Of a stretch of DNA of 46,780 nucleotides, positions 1 through 9,157 are shown in pieces. The notes under the pieces are model-generated. The model had not been told where the DNA came from. It saw only the letters and a list, made by a program, of their open reading frames with translations, and did not search any database. Within the stretch, counting starts at the first letter, position 1. Every line of letters begins with the position of its first letter. The DNA is from Aquificota bacterium (lineage in GTDB: Bacteria > Aquificota > Aquificia > Desulfurobacteriales > DQVG01), in contig JAMOTM010000017.1 in assembly GCA_027002265.1 (NCBI GenBank), positions 1 to 46,780 on the forward strand, read 5' to 3'. The position numbers were made by a program, and so were the translations under genes.

Positions 1-253
1 AAAACAATTTTCTAATTTCTTCCAATACTTAGAGCATGTTTTTCAGGGTAAAATTTTCACTTTTTACTATTTAATGTTTTTTTATTACTTCAGTATTATT
101 CGTATTCTGCTTTTAATAGACCTTATTTTTTATTATAACAGAAATTTATCGTTAAATTTAAGTCTATAGAGGCTTATTTAAATCTTAATGAAATTTTTAA
201 TTAGCTTAAAAACTTGATAAAATATGCCCCAAAAAATTCTTGGAGGAAAGAAA
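1..253. other. AT-rich intergenic region at the left edge
   Basis: I see no reading frame or RNA gene here. A TATAAT hexamer preceded by TGT on the minus strand (positions 137 down to 132) is a possible extended -10 of a leftward gene beyond the window. On the plus strand a TAAAAT at 218-223 could be the -10 of metE, with no good -35. That would put the metE start of transcription near 230, about 25 bases before the start codon. No cobalamin or SAM riboswitch-like structure is recognisable. Confidence 0.3.
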
Positions 254-2491
254 ATGAATGTTTATGCCTATGGCTATCCAAGACTTGGAAAAAATAGAGA
301 GTTTAAAAAAGCTATAGAAGGTTATTGGAGTGGAGCTAAAACTGAAAAGGAAATGATAGATACTATTTTAGATTTAGAAAAAGAAAGGCTTTCTTTATAT
401 GAAAAAAATGTAGACAAAATTCCTATTGGAGAAATGACCTTATATGATAATATCTTAGATACTGCTCTTTTACTTGGAGTATATAAAGTAGAAGATTTAA
501 AAGATTATTTTGAACTTTGTAGGGGAAAAGATGCTCTTCCTATGAGAAAGTATTTCAACACAAATTATCACTATTTAATTCCAGATCTAAGAAATATAAA
601 AGAATTTTCTTATGCTTGGGATAAAACAAAAAGATTTTACGCTAAATTTATAAATGGAAAGAATGTAGATATCTGGGACTTTAAAGCAGAAAATCCTGAG
701 GTAAAATCTAAGGAAAATTATCTTCCAGTATACTTTTCTCCATTTACATTTATAAAACTTTCTTTTCATAATGAAGAAGATTTTGAAAAGTTATTAAATA
801 GTGCAATTAATGTATATAAAGAGATCTTAAAAGATTATGACGAAGTTATTCTAGAAGATCCAGCTTTAGTTTTGGAACTTTCTGAAAAAGAAGTAAAGTT
901 AGTTAAAAAACTTTATGAAGAGCTTTCTAAAGTAACAAAAATTTATGTTTTAACCTACTACGATGCTTTAGAAGAGGATACTTTTAAAGCTCTTTTAGAA
1001 ACTGATATAAAAGGTATTTTTCTAGATATTGTAAATGGAAAAGCAAATTTAGATCTTTTAAGAAAATATAAGGATAGTCTTAAAGATAAAGAAGTTATTT
1101 TAGGTGTTACAAATGGAAGAAATGTTTGGAGAGCAGATGTATTTAAAATAAAAGAAGCTTTAGAAGAATTTAAAGATTTAAATATCTCTATTTCAAACGG
1201 AGCCCCACTATTTCATTTACCTATAACTATAGAAGGTGAATCTCTAGATGAAAAACTTTTAAATAAGCTTGCATTTGCAAATGAAAAATTGGAAGAACTT
1301 AATATTTTAAGAGAGCTTTTAAATGAAAATAAAGAGGAAAGAGCAAAAGAGTGGACTAAGGGTATTTATACATCCTTTGGAGAAATTAAAGAAATTAGAG
1401 AAAAAATTAAAAATTTAAAAGAAGAAGACTTTGTAAGAAAACCTTCTTTTGAAGAAAGAAATAAAATTCAAAGAAATCTTTTAAAACTTCCACTTTTCCC
1501 AACTACAACTATTGGTTCTTTCCCACAAACTCAAGAAGTAAGAAAAATAAGAGCTTTATATCGCCAAGGAAAATTATCTAAAGAGGATTATGAAACCTTT
1601 ATTCGCGGAGAAATTGCAAAATGTATTCAAATTCAAGAAGAGCTTGGTCTTGATGTTTTAGTTCATGGAGAATTTGAAAGAACAGACATGGTAGAGTTTT
1701 TTGCCGAAAAATTAGAGGGAATAGCCACTACAAAAAATGGTTGGATTATCTCTTATGGAACAAGAGGATATAGACCTCCTATTATTTATGGAGATATAAA
1801 AAGACCTGAACCTATGACTATTAAAGAAATAGCCTTTGCTCAAAAGCTCACAAATAAACCCGTAAAAGGAATGCTTACAGGACCAGTTACTATAATAGCT
1901 TGGTCTTTTGTGAGAGAAGATATTCCAAATGAAGAAGTAGCTTATCAGCTTGCTTTAGCCCTACAAGAAGAAATTGCAGATTATGAAAAAGCCGGAATAA
2001 AGATTGTTCAAATAGATGAGCCAGCAATTAGAGAAAAAGCTCCTATCAAAAAAAGAGATTGGGATAAATATTTTGATTGGGCTGTAAAATCCTTTAGACT
2101 TTGTCACTCTAAAGTAAAGCCTGAAACTCAAATTCATACTCATATGTGTTATTCTGACTTTGGAGAAATTATTAACTACATCTTAGATATGGATTTTGAT
2201 GTTATTTCCATTGAAGCTACCCGCTCCAAGGGAGAAATAATTAAAGATTTTGAAAAAGTAAACTTTGATAGAGAAATTGGACTTGGAGTTTGGGATATTC
2301 ACTCTCCTGTAGTTCCCAGTGTAGAAGATATGAAGAAAATCGTAGAAAGAGCTTTAAGAGTTATTCCAAAAGAGAAGTTCTGGATAAATCCAGACTGTGG
2401 ACTTAAAACTCGTCAATGGCAAGAAGTTATTCCTGCTCTTAGAAATTTAGTAAAACTAGCTTTAATTCTAAGAGAAGAATATAAAGATTAA
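254..2491 (+). CDS. metE: Cobalamin-independent methionine synthase (MetE)
   Basis: This enzyme transfers the methyl group of 5-methyltetrahydropteroyl-polyglutamate to homocysteine, the last step of methionine synthesis in the cytoplasm. The protein of about 745 residues has the two-barrel MetE layout: an N-terminal half beginning VYAYGYPRLGKNREFK, and a catalytic half starting near LPLFPTTTIGSFPQT. The zinc ligands are visible as the His and Cys of HTHMCYSDF, the Glu of HGEFERTDMV and the Cys of NPDCGLKTR. The first ATG in the frame is at 224, but it lies beside a possible -10. The ATG at 254 has a GGAGG at 242-246 with correct spacing and matches the usual N-terminus, so I start there. It is transcribed alone and ends in a strong hairpin terminator. 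Having MetE means methionine can be made without B12. Confidence 0.95.
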   Translation: MNVYAYGYPRLGKNREFKKAIEGYWSGAKTEKEMIDTILDLEKERLSLYEKNVDKIPIGEMTLYDNILDTALLLGVYKVEDLKDYFELCRGKDALPMRKYFNTNYHYLIPDLRNIKEFSYAWDKTKRFYAKFINGKNVDIWDFKAENPEVKSKENYLPVYFSPFTFIKLSFHNEEDFEKLLNSAINVYKEILKDYDEVILEDPALVLELSEKEVKLVKKLYEELSKVTKIYVLTYYDALEEDTFKALLETDIKGIFLDIVNGKANLDLLRKYKDSLKDKEVILGVTNGRNVWRADVFKIKEALEEFKDLNISISNGAPLFHLPITIEGESLDEKLLNKLAFANEKLEELNILRELLNENKEERAKEWTKGIYTSFGEIKEIREKIKNLKEEDFVRKPSFEERNKIQRNLLKLPLFPTTTIGSFPQTQEVRKIRALYRQGKLSKEDYETFIRGEIAKCIQIQEELGLDVLVHGEFERTDMVEFFAEKLEGIATTKNGWIISYGTRGYRPPIIYGDIKRPEPMTIKEIAFAQKLTNKPVKGMLTGPVTIIAWSFVREDIPNEEVAYQLALALQEEIADYEKAGIKIVQIDEPAIREKAPIKKRDWDKYFDWAVKSFRLCHSKVKPETQIHTHMCYSDFGEIINYILDMDFDVISIEATRSKGEIIKDFEKVNFDREIGLGVWDIHSPVVPSVEDMKKIVERALRVIPKEKFWINPDCGLKTRQWQEVIPALRNLVKLALILREEYKD

Positions 2492-2504
2492 TAAAGATTA
2501 AGTT

Positions 2505-2529
2505 GGGGGGAAATGTTCCCCCCCTTTTT
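2505..2529 (+). terminator. Intrinsic terminator after metE
   Basis: An 8-bp stem GGGGGGAA / TTCCCCCC (2505-2512 with 2516-2523) closes a 3-base loop and is followed by CT5. It lies between the metE stop codon and the stop codon of convergent lysA, so the hairpin may also slow transcripts from the other side. The leftward T-tract is poor. Confidence 0.85.
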
Positions 2530-3793
2530 AAAAAATTTCTTTTCTTATTAAATCTTCTAAATTTTCTCTTTCTCTTATTACCTTTATTTTATCTTTATCT
2601 ATTAAAACTTCCTTTGCTCTTAAACGGGAATTATAATTACTTGCCATAGACATAGTATAAGCTCCAGCTGAAAAACAAACTAAAAGCTCTTCTTCCCTAC
2701 ATTTTTTTATTTTTCTATCTAAAGCTAAAAAATCTCCACTTTCACAAATTGGACCTACTATATCTACAATTTCTTCTTCATTTTTGTTTTGATATAAAGG
2801 TTCTATATGGTGATAAGCTTTATACAAAGAGGGACGAGGAAAATCATTCATTCCGGCATCACATATATAAAAAGTTTTCTCCTCATTTTTCTTTATATAT
2901 AAAATTTTTGTAAGCATAATGCAAGTATTTGCAATTAAATATCTTCCAGGCTCAACGAAAAGTTTTAAAAAGTAATCAAACTTTTTAAGTTTTTCTATTA
3001 CTTTATTTGCTAAAACTTCAAGCGGAAAGACTTTATCTTTTGGAGAATATTTAACCCCCCAACCTCCTCCAATATCTATAAAGCTTAAAGTAATCCCTTT
3101 TTCTTTTAAAACTTTTACAAAGTTTAAAGTTTTTTCCAAAGCTTCTATAAAAGGTTCAACCTCAAATATTTGAGAGCCTATATGAAAATGAATTCCTAAA
3201 GGATTTAAAAATTTTTCTTGTCTTGCATACATATACATCTCTAAGGCTTCTTTAAAAGAAACCCCAAACTTACTTTTTTTCAAAGCTGTAGAAATATATG
3301 GATGAGTTTTAGGGTTAACCTCCGGATTCACTCTAATAGAAATATCTGCTACCTTTTTAAGCTTTTCTGCAATATTTTTTACAGTTTTTAGCTCGGAAAA
3401 ACTTTCCACGTTTATAGCAAGTATATTGTTTTTTAAAGCATACTCAATTTCATCTTTTCTTTTTCCTACTCCAGAGAAAATAGTATTTTTCAAGTTTTTT
3501 TCTACATTTAAAACTCTAAAAAGTTCTCCCTTAGAAACAGTATCAAATCCAAAATCTGCATCTCTAAAGATTTTTAATAAATTTATATTTGGGTTTGCTT
3601 TAACTGCATAAAAAACTTTTGTGTCATAATTTTTAAAAGCATTTTTAACTTTGTTTATATAAAAGTTTATAGCCTCTTTTGAATATACAAAAATAGGAGT
3701 CTCATCTTTAAAAGTTTCTAAATCCACGCTTTCTACAAATATCTTATTATCCTTTATCCTTAAACTTGGTAAAAAATCTTTTAAATTAAGCAT
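2528..3793 (-). CDS. lysA: Diaminopimelate decarboxylase (LysA)
   Basis: This PLP enzyme removes CO2 from meso-diaminopimelate to give L-lysine. The 421-residue length is normal for the family. The PLP lysine sits in FYAVKANPN. The alanine-racemase-type barrel shows HIGSQI and the glycine-rich phosphate loop GGGWGVKY, followed by EPGRYLIA. The catalytic CESGDFLA and the C-terminal substrate motif AGAYTMSMASNYNSR are intact. The start ATG overlaps the last 8 bases of gltX, so the two are probably co-transcribed and translationally coupled. Lysine synthesis and Glu-tRNA charging are not an obvious functional pair; the linkage looks like simple operon packing. Confidence 0.96.
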   Translation of the reverse strand: MLNLKDFLPSLRIKDNKIFVESVDLETFKDETPIFVYSKEAINFYINKVKNAFKNYDTKVFYAVKANPNINLLKIFRDADFGFDTVSKGELFRVLNVEKNLKNTIFSGVGKRKDEIEYALKNNILAINVESFSELKTVKNIAEKLKKVADISIRVNPEVNPKTHPYISTALKKSKFGVSFKEALEMYMYARQEKFLNPLGIHFHIGSQIFEVEPFIEALEKTLNFVKVLKEKGITLSFIDIGGGWGVKYSPKDKVFPLEVLANKVIEKLKKFDYFLKLFVEPGRYLIANTCIMLTKILYIKKNEEKTFYICDAGMNDFPRPSLYKAYHHIEPLYQNKNEEEIVDIVGPICESGDFLALDRKIKKCREEELLVCFSAGAYTMSMASNYNSRLRAKEVLIDKDKIKVIRERENLEDLIRKEIF

Positions 3794-5303
3794 TTTCTAC
3801 CTTCCTTAAAAAGTTTTCTAAACGTTTTAAAACTCTATCTTTTCCTAAAAACTCTACTAAAGCATCTAGCTCCAAACCTTGCATTTTTCCAGTTAGAGCA
3901 ATTCTAAGAGGCATGTAAAGTCTTTTACCTTTTACCTTAAGTTCCTTTTGAATTTCTTTTACAAGTTTCTTAAATATTTCTTTACTTAAAACCTCTTCCA
4001 AGTTCTTTATTTTTTCATAAAAAGCATTTATAACCTTTAGGCTATCTTCATTTTCCCTTAAAAACTTAAGTGCATTTTCATCAATTTCATATTCATCTTT
4101 TAAAAGCTCCTTTAAATAAACAAAAACATCTTCCAAAGTAGTATAGTAATTTCTTGTAAGCTCAATAGCCTTAAAGAAAGTATCTTTATCTGTTTCATAG
4201 ATTTCATTTTTATATTTAATTAAAAGTCTATTATTTTCTTCTTTAATATCTATATCTTTTCTAACTTTAACAAATTCTAAAAGATGTTTGTATAAAGTAT
4301 CTAAATCAAGTTTTCTAATAAAATATTCATTTATAAAATCTAGTTTTGTAGTATCAAAAACTGCAGGAGCTGGATTTACATCTTTTAAGTCAAAAAGCTC
4401 TATAAGTTCTTCTTTTGTAAAAATTTCTACATGTTCCTTTTTGGAAGCAAGCTTTTTATAAAGTTCTTCATTTGGATACCAGCCTAAAAGAGCCAAAAAG
4501 TTTATTAAACTTTCAGGTAGATAACCTTTTTTCCTAAATTCTTCTACAGAAGTAGAACCATGTCTTTTAGAAAGTTTACTTCTATCTTTTCCTAAAATAA
4601 TTGGAAGATGCGCAAACTTTGGAATTTCCCATCCAAAAGCTTTATATAAAAGAATTTGTTTTGGAGTATTACTTATATGATCCTCTCCTCTTATAACATG
4701 GGTTATATTCATTAAGTGGTCATCTACAACCACAACAAAGTTGTATACCGGAATTCCATTTGAGCGAACAATTACAAAGTCTCCCCCAATATTTGAAGAA
4801 TTAAATTCTAAGTGTCCCTTTACTAAATCATCCCAAGCTATAATTTCGTTTTCTGGAACTTTAAAGCGAATAACAGGTTTTCTACCTTCCTTTCTTAACC
4901 TTTCTTTTTCTTCCGGAGTTAAATTTCTACATTTTCCAGTGTATCTAGGAGGTTCTCCTCTTTTAAGTTGCTCTTCTCTCATTTTCTCAAGTTCTTCTTT
5001 AGTACAGTAGCACTCATACGCAAGCCCTTTTTCCAAAAGATAATCTACATATTTTTTATAAATATCAAATCTTTTACTTTGTCTATAAACCTCATCATAA
5101 TCAAGAGTAAGCCAGTTTAAGGTTTCAAAAATAGCTTTTACCGCATCCTCATTATGACGCTCTAAATCTGTATCTTCTATTCTTAAAATAAAATCTCCTT
5201 TATTATGTCGTGCAAATAAATAATTAAATAAAGCTGTTCTTGCATTTCCAACATGCATAAAACCTGTTGGTGAGGGTGCAAATCTAACTCTTACTTTTTT
5301 CAT
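3786..5303 (-). CDS. gltX: Glutamyl-tRNA synthetase (GltX)
   Basis: This class I aminoacyl-tRNA synthetase charges tRNA-Glu. The 505-residue protein begins RVRFAPSPTGFMHVGNARTA, with the HIGH-type signature as HVGN. It has the Cys-rich segment YECYCTKEELEKMR typical of bacterial GluRS, the RGEDHISNTPKQ motif, and the KMSKS loop as DRSKLSKRHG. The C-terminal anticodon-binding helical domain runs from about residue 330 to the end. It is the first gene of a leftward gltX-lysA unit, divergent from pheT. I cannot tell from sequence alone whether it is discriminating or also charges tRNA-Gln; no GlnRS or gatCAB gene is in the window. Confidence 0.97.
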   Translation of the reverse strand: MKKVRVRFAPSPTGFMHVGNARTALFNYLFARHNKGDFILRIEDTDLERHNEDAVKAIFETLNWLTLDYDEVYRQSKRFDIYKKYVDYLLEKGLAYECYCTKEELEKMREEQLKRGEPPRYTGKCRNLTPEEKERLRKEGRKPVIRFKVPENEIIAWDDLVKGHLEFNSSNIGGDFVIVRSNGIPVYNFVVVVDDHLMNITHVIRGEDHISNTPKQILLYKAFGWEIPKFAHLPIILGKDRSKLSKRHGSTSVEEFRKKGYLPESLINFLALLGWYPNEELYKKLASKKEHVEIFTKEELIELFDLKDVNPAPAVFDTTKLDFINEYFIRKLDLDTLYKHLLEFVKVRKDIDIKEENNRLLIKYKNEIYETDKDTFFKAIELTRNYYTTLEDVFVYLKELLKDEYEIDENALKFLRENEDSLKVINAFYEKIKNLEEVLSKEIFKKLVKEIQKELKVKGKRLYMPLRIALTGKMQGLELDALVEFLGKDRVLKRLENFLRKVENA

Positions 5304-5349
5304 TTTTATCCTCTCTTTTTAAAGTTTTATTTTAAATTTTTAATTTTAA

Positions 5350-5379
5350 ATTATACTCACTTATTTTAAATGCTGAAAA
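5350..5379 (-). promoter_or_regulatory. Candidate gltX-lysA promoter
   Basis: On the minus strand TATAAT lies at 5355 down to 5350, with TTTTCA 18 bases upstream (5379 down to 5374). The start of transcription would fall about 40 bases before the gltX ATG. The -10 is perfect and the -35 weak. In the same divergent gap, TATAAT at 5410-5415 on the plus strand is a candidate -10 for pheT with no convincing -35. Confidence 0.35.
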
Positions 5380-5454
5380 ATACTAGGTTTCTTAAGTTTA
5401 AAGTATTGATATAATTTTCTTTAAAATTTTAGAAATTTTTATTAGGAGGAAAAG

Positions 5455-7947
5455 GTGAGAGTTTTATATAAACATTTAAATGAATTTATTGATATTTCAG
5501 ATTTAAGTCCTCAAAAAGTAGCTGAGCTTCTTACAAAAAGTGGTACAGAAGTAGATAGAGTTTATTCTTTAGCCCAGCTTTTAGACAAAATAGTTATCGG
5601 AAAAATTTTAAAAATAGAAAAACATCCAAATGCAGATAAACTTTCTATATGTAAAGTTTTAGTTAGTGAAAATAAAAATAGCTATGCCTATAAAGCTATA
5701 AAAGAAAATCTTTCCAAATATGATTTAAAAGAAAATCAGATAGAAGATGATGGAAAGATTATTTTACAAATTGTTACTGGAGCTAAAAATGTATATGAGG
5801 GTATGTATGTTCCGGTAGTGTTAATAGGTGGTAAAGTTATATTTGATGAAGAAAGCTTTAAAATTTCCAAAAGAAAGTTTAGAGGAATAAATAGCTACGG
5901 AATGCTATGCTCAGAAAGCGAACTTGGTCTTACAGAAAGTGCCGAAGGTATTATGGATTTAAAAGAAGAAGCTCCTATAGGAGAAGATTTTATAAAGTAT
6001 GCTTCTTTAGATGATTATATTATTGAGTACGAAATTACCCCAAATCGTCCGGATACCCTAGGTGTTCTCGGAGTTGCAAGAGAGCTTAGTGCTCTTTTAA
6101 ATAGAAATTTAAAAAATATAGAAACATCTTATAACGCTGAAACTCTAGAAAACTTAGATGTTAAGGTTGATGTTTTAGACAAAAAAGCTTGTCCTCGTTA
6201 TACCTTGCAACTTGCAGAAGTAAAAAATATAAAAGAAAGTCCCCTTTGGCTAAAAGTAAGATTATATCTTTATGGTCAAAGACCAATAAATTTAATAGTA
6301 GATTTAACTAACTACGTAATGCTTGAACTTTCTCAACCTATGCATGCTTTCGATTTAGAAAAGGTGAAAAATAAACATTTTATTGTTAGAAAAGCAAAAG
6401 ATGGAGAGGAGCTTACACTTTTAGATGGAAAAACTGTAAAGCTTTCTAAGGAAGATTTAGTCATTGCAGATGAAGAAAAAGCTTTAGCCTTAGCTGGTAT
6501 TATGGGAGGAAAAGAAAGTGCAATAAATGAAAATACAAAATATATTGCATTAGAATCTGCCCATTTTGAACCTTTAACTATAAGAAGAACTTCTAAAAGA
6601 CTTGGAATTTCCACAGAAAGTTCGTATCGTTTTGAAAGAGGATGTGATATAGAAATTACAAGCTTTGCTCAAGACAGATTTTTCCATCTTTTAACTAAAT
6701 TAGATAAAGAAGCAAAAGTATATATGCCAAAGGTAGATAAATATGAAAATAAATATGTTCCAAAAGAAATAAAGCTTCCTTTAAGCAAGTTTAAAACATT
6801 TTTAGGTCAAGAAATAGAAAAGGAAGTTATTCTAAATATTTTAGAAAAACTAGGGTTTAACCCTCAAATTGAAAATGATATTCTTAAAGTAAAAGTTCCT
6901 TCTTGGAGAGCTTATGATATATATTCTTGGGCAGATATCATTGAAGAAGTATCAAGAATATATGGTTATGAAAATTTACAAATCTCTTATCCAAGTATGC
7001 ATCCAAATGTAAAAAAGGATTATACTTACTTTAGAATTTCAGATATAAAGAAGTTTTTTGCAAATAATGGATTTTTTGAAGCTATAAATTATTCTTTCTT
7101 AGGAAAAGAAAACTACAAGATTTTAGGTTTAAATTATGAAAATTTAATAAAACTTTTAAATCCACTTAGTGAAAATCAAAGTTTATTTAGAGATTTAATA
7201 ACTCCATCTTTAGTATTTAATGCTCTTTCTAACTATAAAAAAGATATAAGAAATTTAAAACTTTTTGAGCTTTCAAAAGTATTTAAGAAAAAGCCTTATG
7301 AAGAGGAAGGTGAAAATATTTTTGTAAAAGATAAAGAACTTGGGAGCATAAAGGAAGATATGCATCTTGGAGTATGTATGCTTCCAGGCGAATATAAAGA
7401 TATAAAAGGTACTTTTGATAGATTTTTTGATCTTTTAGGTTTAAAAGTAATTTATGAAAGAAGCAAAGAAAAATTTTTACATCCAGGTCAAAGTGCAGAT
7501 ATTTTTGTAAATAATGAAAAAATAGGGTTTTTAGGAAAACTTCACATAGATGTTTTAGAAAAGCTTGAAATAAATGAACCTATTTTAGTTGGAGAAATTA
7601 ATTTATCTAAAGCTTTAAAATACGCACCCAAAACTATCAAATTTGAAAGAAAAAAAGTATCAAACTTCCCAGCAACTTATAGAGATGTCTCTTTACTTTT
7701 AAGTAAAGATCAAACCTTAAAAGAAGTTTTTGATTTAGCTCAAGATATTTTTAAAGAGCTTTTAGAAGATATTTACGTTATAGATATTTTTGAAGATGAA
7801 AAGAAGCTTGGAGAAAACCTAAGAAGTATTACTATAAGAATGATAATAAGAGGAGTAGATAGAACCTTAACAGATGAAGAAGTAAATGCGCTTTATGAAA
7901 AACTTTTAAACAAAATAGAAGAAAAAGGTATAAAAGTAAGAAGATAG
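5455..7947 (+). CDS. pheT: Phenylalanyl-tRNA synthetase beta subunit (PheT)
   Basis: This is the non-catalytic partner of PheS in the (alpha-beta)2 PheRS. It contains the tRNA-binding domain, the editing B3/B4 module and the C-terminal anticodon-binding fold. Visible landmarks are KIEKHPNADKLSICKV (tRNA-bind domain), the B3/B4 region around PTHRP-like NRPDTLGVLGVARE, the QPMHAFDLEK motif, ALAGIMGG, and a C-terminal FDX-ACB domain from FPATYRDVSLL to the end. At 830 residues it is a little long because of an insertion at about residues 72-98, inside the tRNA-bind domain. The start is GTG at 5455, just after AGGAGGA at 5444-5450. pheS is not adjacent, although pheST is usually an operon. folP follows after 10 bases. 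Confidence 0.96.
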   Translation: MRVLYKHLNEFIDISDLSPQKVAELLTKSGTEVDRVYSLAQLLDKIVIGKILKIEKHPNADKLSICKVLVSENKNSYAYKAIKENLSKYDLKENQIEDDGKIILQIVTGAKNVYEGMYVPVVLIGGKVIFDEESFKISKRKFRGINSYGMLCSESELGLTESAEGIMDLKEEAPIGEDFIKYASLDDYIIEYEITPNRPDTLGVLGVARELSALLNRNLKNIETSYNAETLENLDVKVDVLDKKACPRYTLQLAEVKNIKESPLWLKVRLYLYGQRPINLIVDLTNYVMLELSQPMHAFDLEKVKNKHFIVRKAKDGEELTLLDGKTVKLSKEDLVIADEEKALALAGIMGGKESAINENTKYIALESAHFEPLTIRRTSKRLGISTESSYRFERGCDIEITSFAQDRFFHLLTKLDKEAKVYMPKVDKYENKYVPKEIKLPLSKFKTFLGQEIEKEVILNILEKLGFNPQIENDILKVKVPSWRAYDIYSWADIIEEVSRIYGYENLQISYPSMHPNVKKDYTYFRISDIKKFFANNGFFEAINYSFLGKENYKILGLNYENLIKLLNPLSENQSLFRDLITPSLVFNALSNYKKDIRNLKLFELSKVFKKKPYEEEGENIFVKDKELGSIKEDMHLGVCMLPGEYKDIKGTFDRFFDLLGLKVIYERSKEKFLHPGQSADIFVNNEKIGFLGKLHIDVLEKLEINEPILVGEINLSKALKYAPKTIKFERKKVSNFPATYRDVSLLLSKDQTLKEVFDLAQDIFKELLEDIYVIDIFEDEKKLGENLRSITIRMIIRGVDRTLTDEEVNALYEKLLNKIEEKGIKVRR

Positions 7948-7957
7948 GGAGAGAAAC

Positions 7958-9157
7958 TTGAAAATAAAACTTAGAAAATTTTTAAAAAAAGAAAATTTTA
8001 AGAAAGCTTTAAAAGATATAGGTGTTACGGAAAAAGGAACCGAAATTTTATCTTCAAAATATAAAACTTTAATTTTTGAAATAAAAGATATTAGTACAGT
8101 TACAGCTAATCTTTTAAAACAAGAAGCTTTATGTGTAGGGGCAGATGTAGCCTTGCCCCTAGAAGCTTCTTTTTTTGAAAAGAAAAAGGTAAAAGTTTTT
8201 TTAATTATAGATGAAAGAAAACTTTATAAACTTATAAAGCGTTTAAATGAACAAACTCCTGCTTTAAGAAAAATTTCTTTTGAACTTGAAAAATACTTAA
8301 ATTTAGAAAAAAGACCAGATTCTATTTTTTATAATGACAAATTTTTAAGCTTTGATAAATATATTTTAATGGGAATTTTAAATGTAACTCCAGATTCTTT
8401 TTATGATGGAGGAAAATATACTTATGTAGATAAGGCTGTGAAGCATGCAATAGAAATGGTGAAAGAGGGAGCTCAGATTATAGATGTTGGAGGAGAAAGT
8501 ACAAGACCTGGAGCTCAAAAAGTAAGTGAGGAAGAGGAGCTAAAAAGAGTTATCCCTGTTATAAAAGCTTTAAAAGAGGCTTTACCAAAAAACATTTTTA
8601 TATCCGTAGATACTTATAAAGCTAAGGTAGCGCAAGAAGCTCTTAAAATAGGTGCAGATATCATAAATGATATTTCTGGACTTACTTTTGATGAAAATAT
8701 GATAAATGTTTTAAAAGAAACTCAAGCTCCAGTTGTTATAAATCATATTAAAGGAACCCCTCAAGATATGCAAAAAAATCCTTTCTATAAAGATGTTATT
8801 TTAGAAGTAGAGGAATTTTTTGAAAATCAAATAGAAAAGCTTTTAAAGGTAAATTATCCATATTCTCATATAATTTTGGATGTTGGAATTGGTTTTGGAA
8901 AACGTCTTGAAGATAATTTAAAACTTATAAAAAATATATCTCACTTTAAAAAATTTAAACTTCCACTTTTAATAGGAACTTCTCGAAAATCTTTTATAGG
9001 AAAAGTGTTAAATTTAGACTCTCCAAAAGATAGATTAGAAGGAACTTTAAGTATAGACATTTATCTATATTTAGAAGGTGTTAATATCTTTAGAGTTCAT
9101 GACGTTAAAGCTCATAAATATGCTTTGGAGATGATAGATGCCCTTTTTAAGTATTAA
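7958..9157 (+). CDS. folP: Dihydropteroate synthase with an extra N-terminal domain
   Basis: The enzyme condenses p-aminobenzoate with dihydropterin pyrophosphate in folate synthesis. The DHPS barrel occupies about residues 136-399. It shows MGILNVTPDSFYDGG, the pterin loop DVGGESTRPGA, the SVDTYKAKVA strand, NDISGL, LDVGIGFGK, and the sulfonamide/pABA loop GTSRKSFIGK. The first 135 residues are not part of the barrel. Comparable N-terminal extensions occur in DHPS of some other thermophilic and deltaproteobacterial lineages, but I do not know this one's role. Translation starts at a TTG preceded by GGGAGAG that overlaps the pheT stop. The end overlaps cdaA by 20 bases. Confidence 0.93.
   Translation: MKIKLRKFLKKENFKKALKDIGVTEKGTEILSSKYKTLIFEIKDISTVTANLLKQEALCVGADVALPLEASFFEKKKVKVFLIIDERKLYKLIKRLNEQTPALRKISFELEKYLNLEKRPDSIFYNDKFLSFDKYILMGILNVTPDSFYDGGKYTYVDKAVKHAIEMVKEGAQIIDVGGESTRPGAQKVSEEEELKRVIPVIKALKEALPKNIFISVDTYKAKVAQEALKIGADIINDISGLTFDENMINVLKETQAPVVINHIKGTPQDMQKNPFYKDVILEVEEFFENQIEKLLKVNYPYSHIILDVGIGFGKRLEDNLKLIKNISHFKKFKLPLLIGTSRKSFIGKVLNLDSPKDRLEGTLSIDIYLYLEGVNIFRVHDVKAHKYALEMIDALFKY

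Noticed and set aside
224-253. metE starting at the ATG at 224
   Set aside because: It would put the start codon beside a possible -10 and add ten residues not typical of MetE; the ATG at 254 has a good ribosome site.
1-253. Riboswitch upstream of metE
   Set aside because: The predicted leader is about 25 bases and shows no SAM, SAH or cobalamin riboswitch elements.
587-769. Minus-strand frame inside metE, and many similar antisense frames within other genes
   Set aside because: They lie wholly inside well-supported genes, have no family motifs, and arise from the AT-rich, Lys/Glu-biased coding strand.
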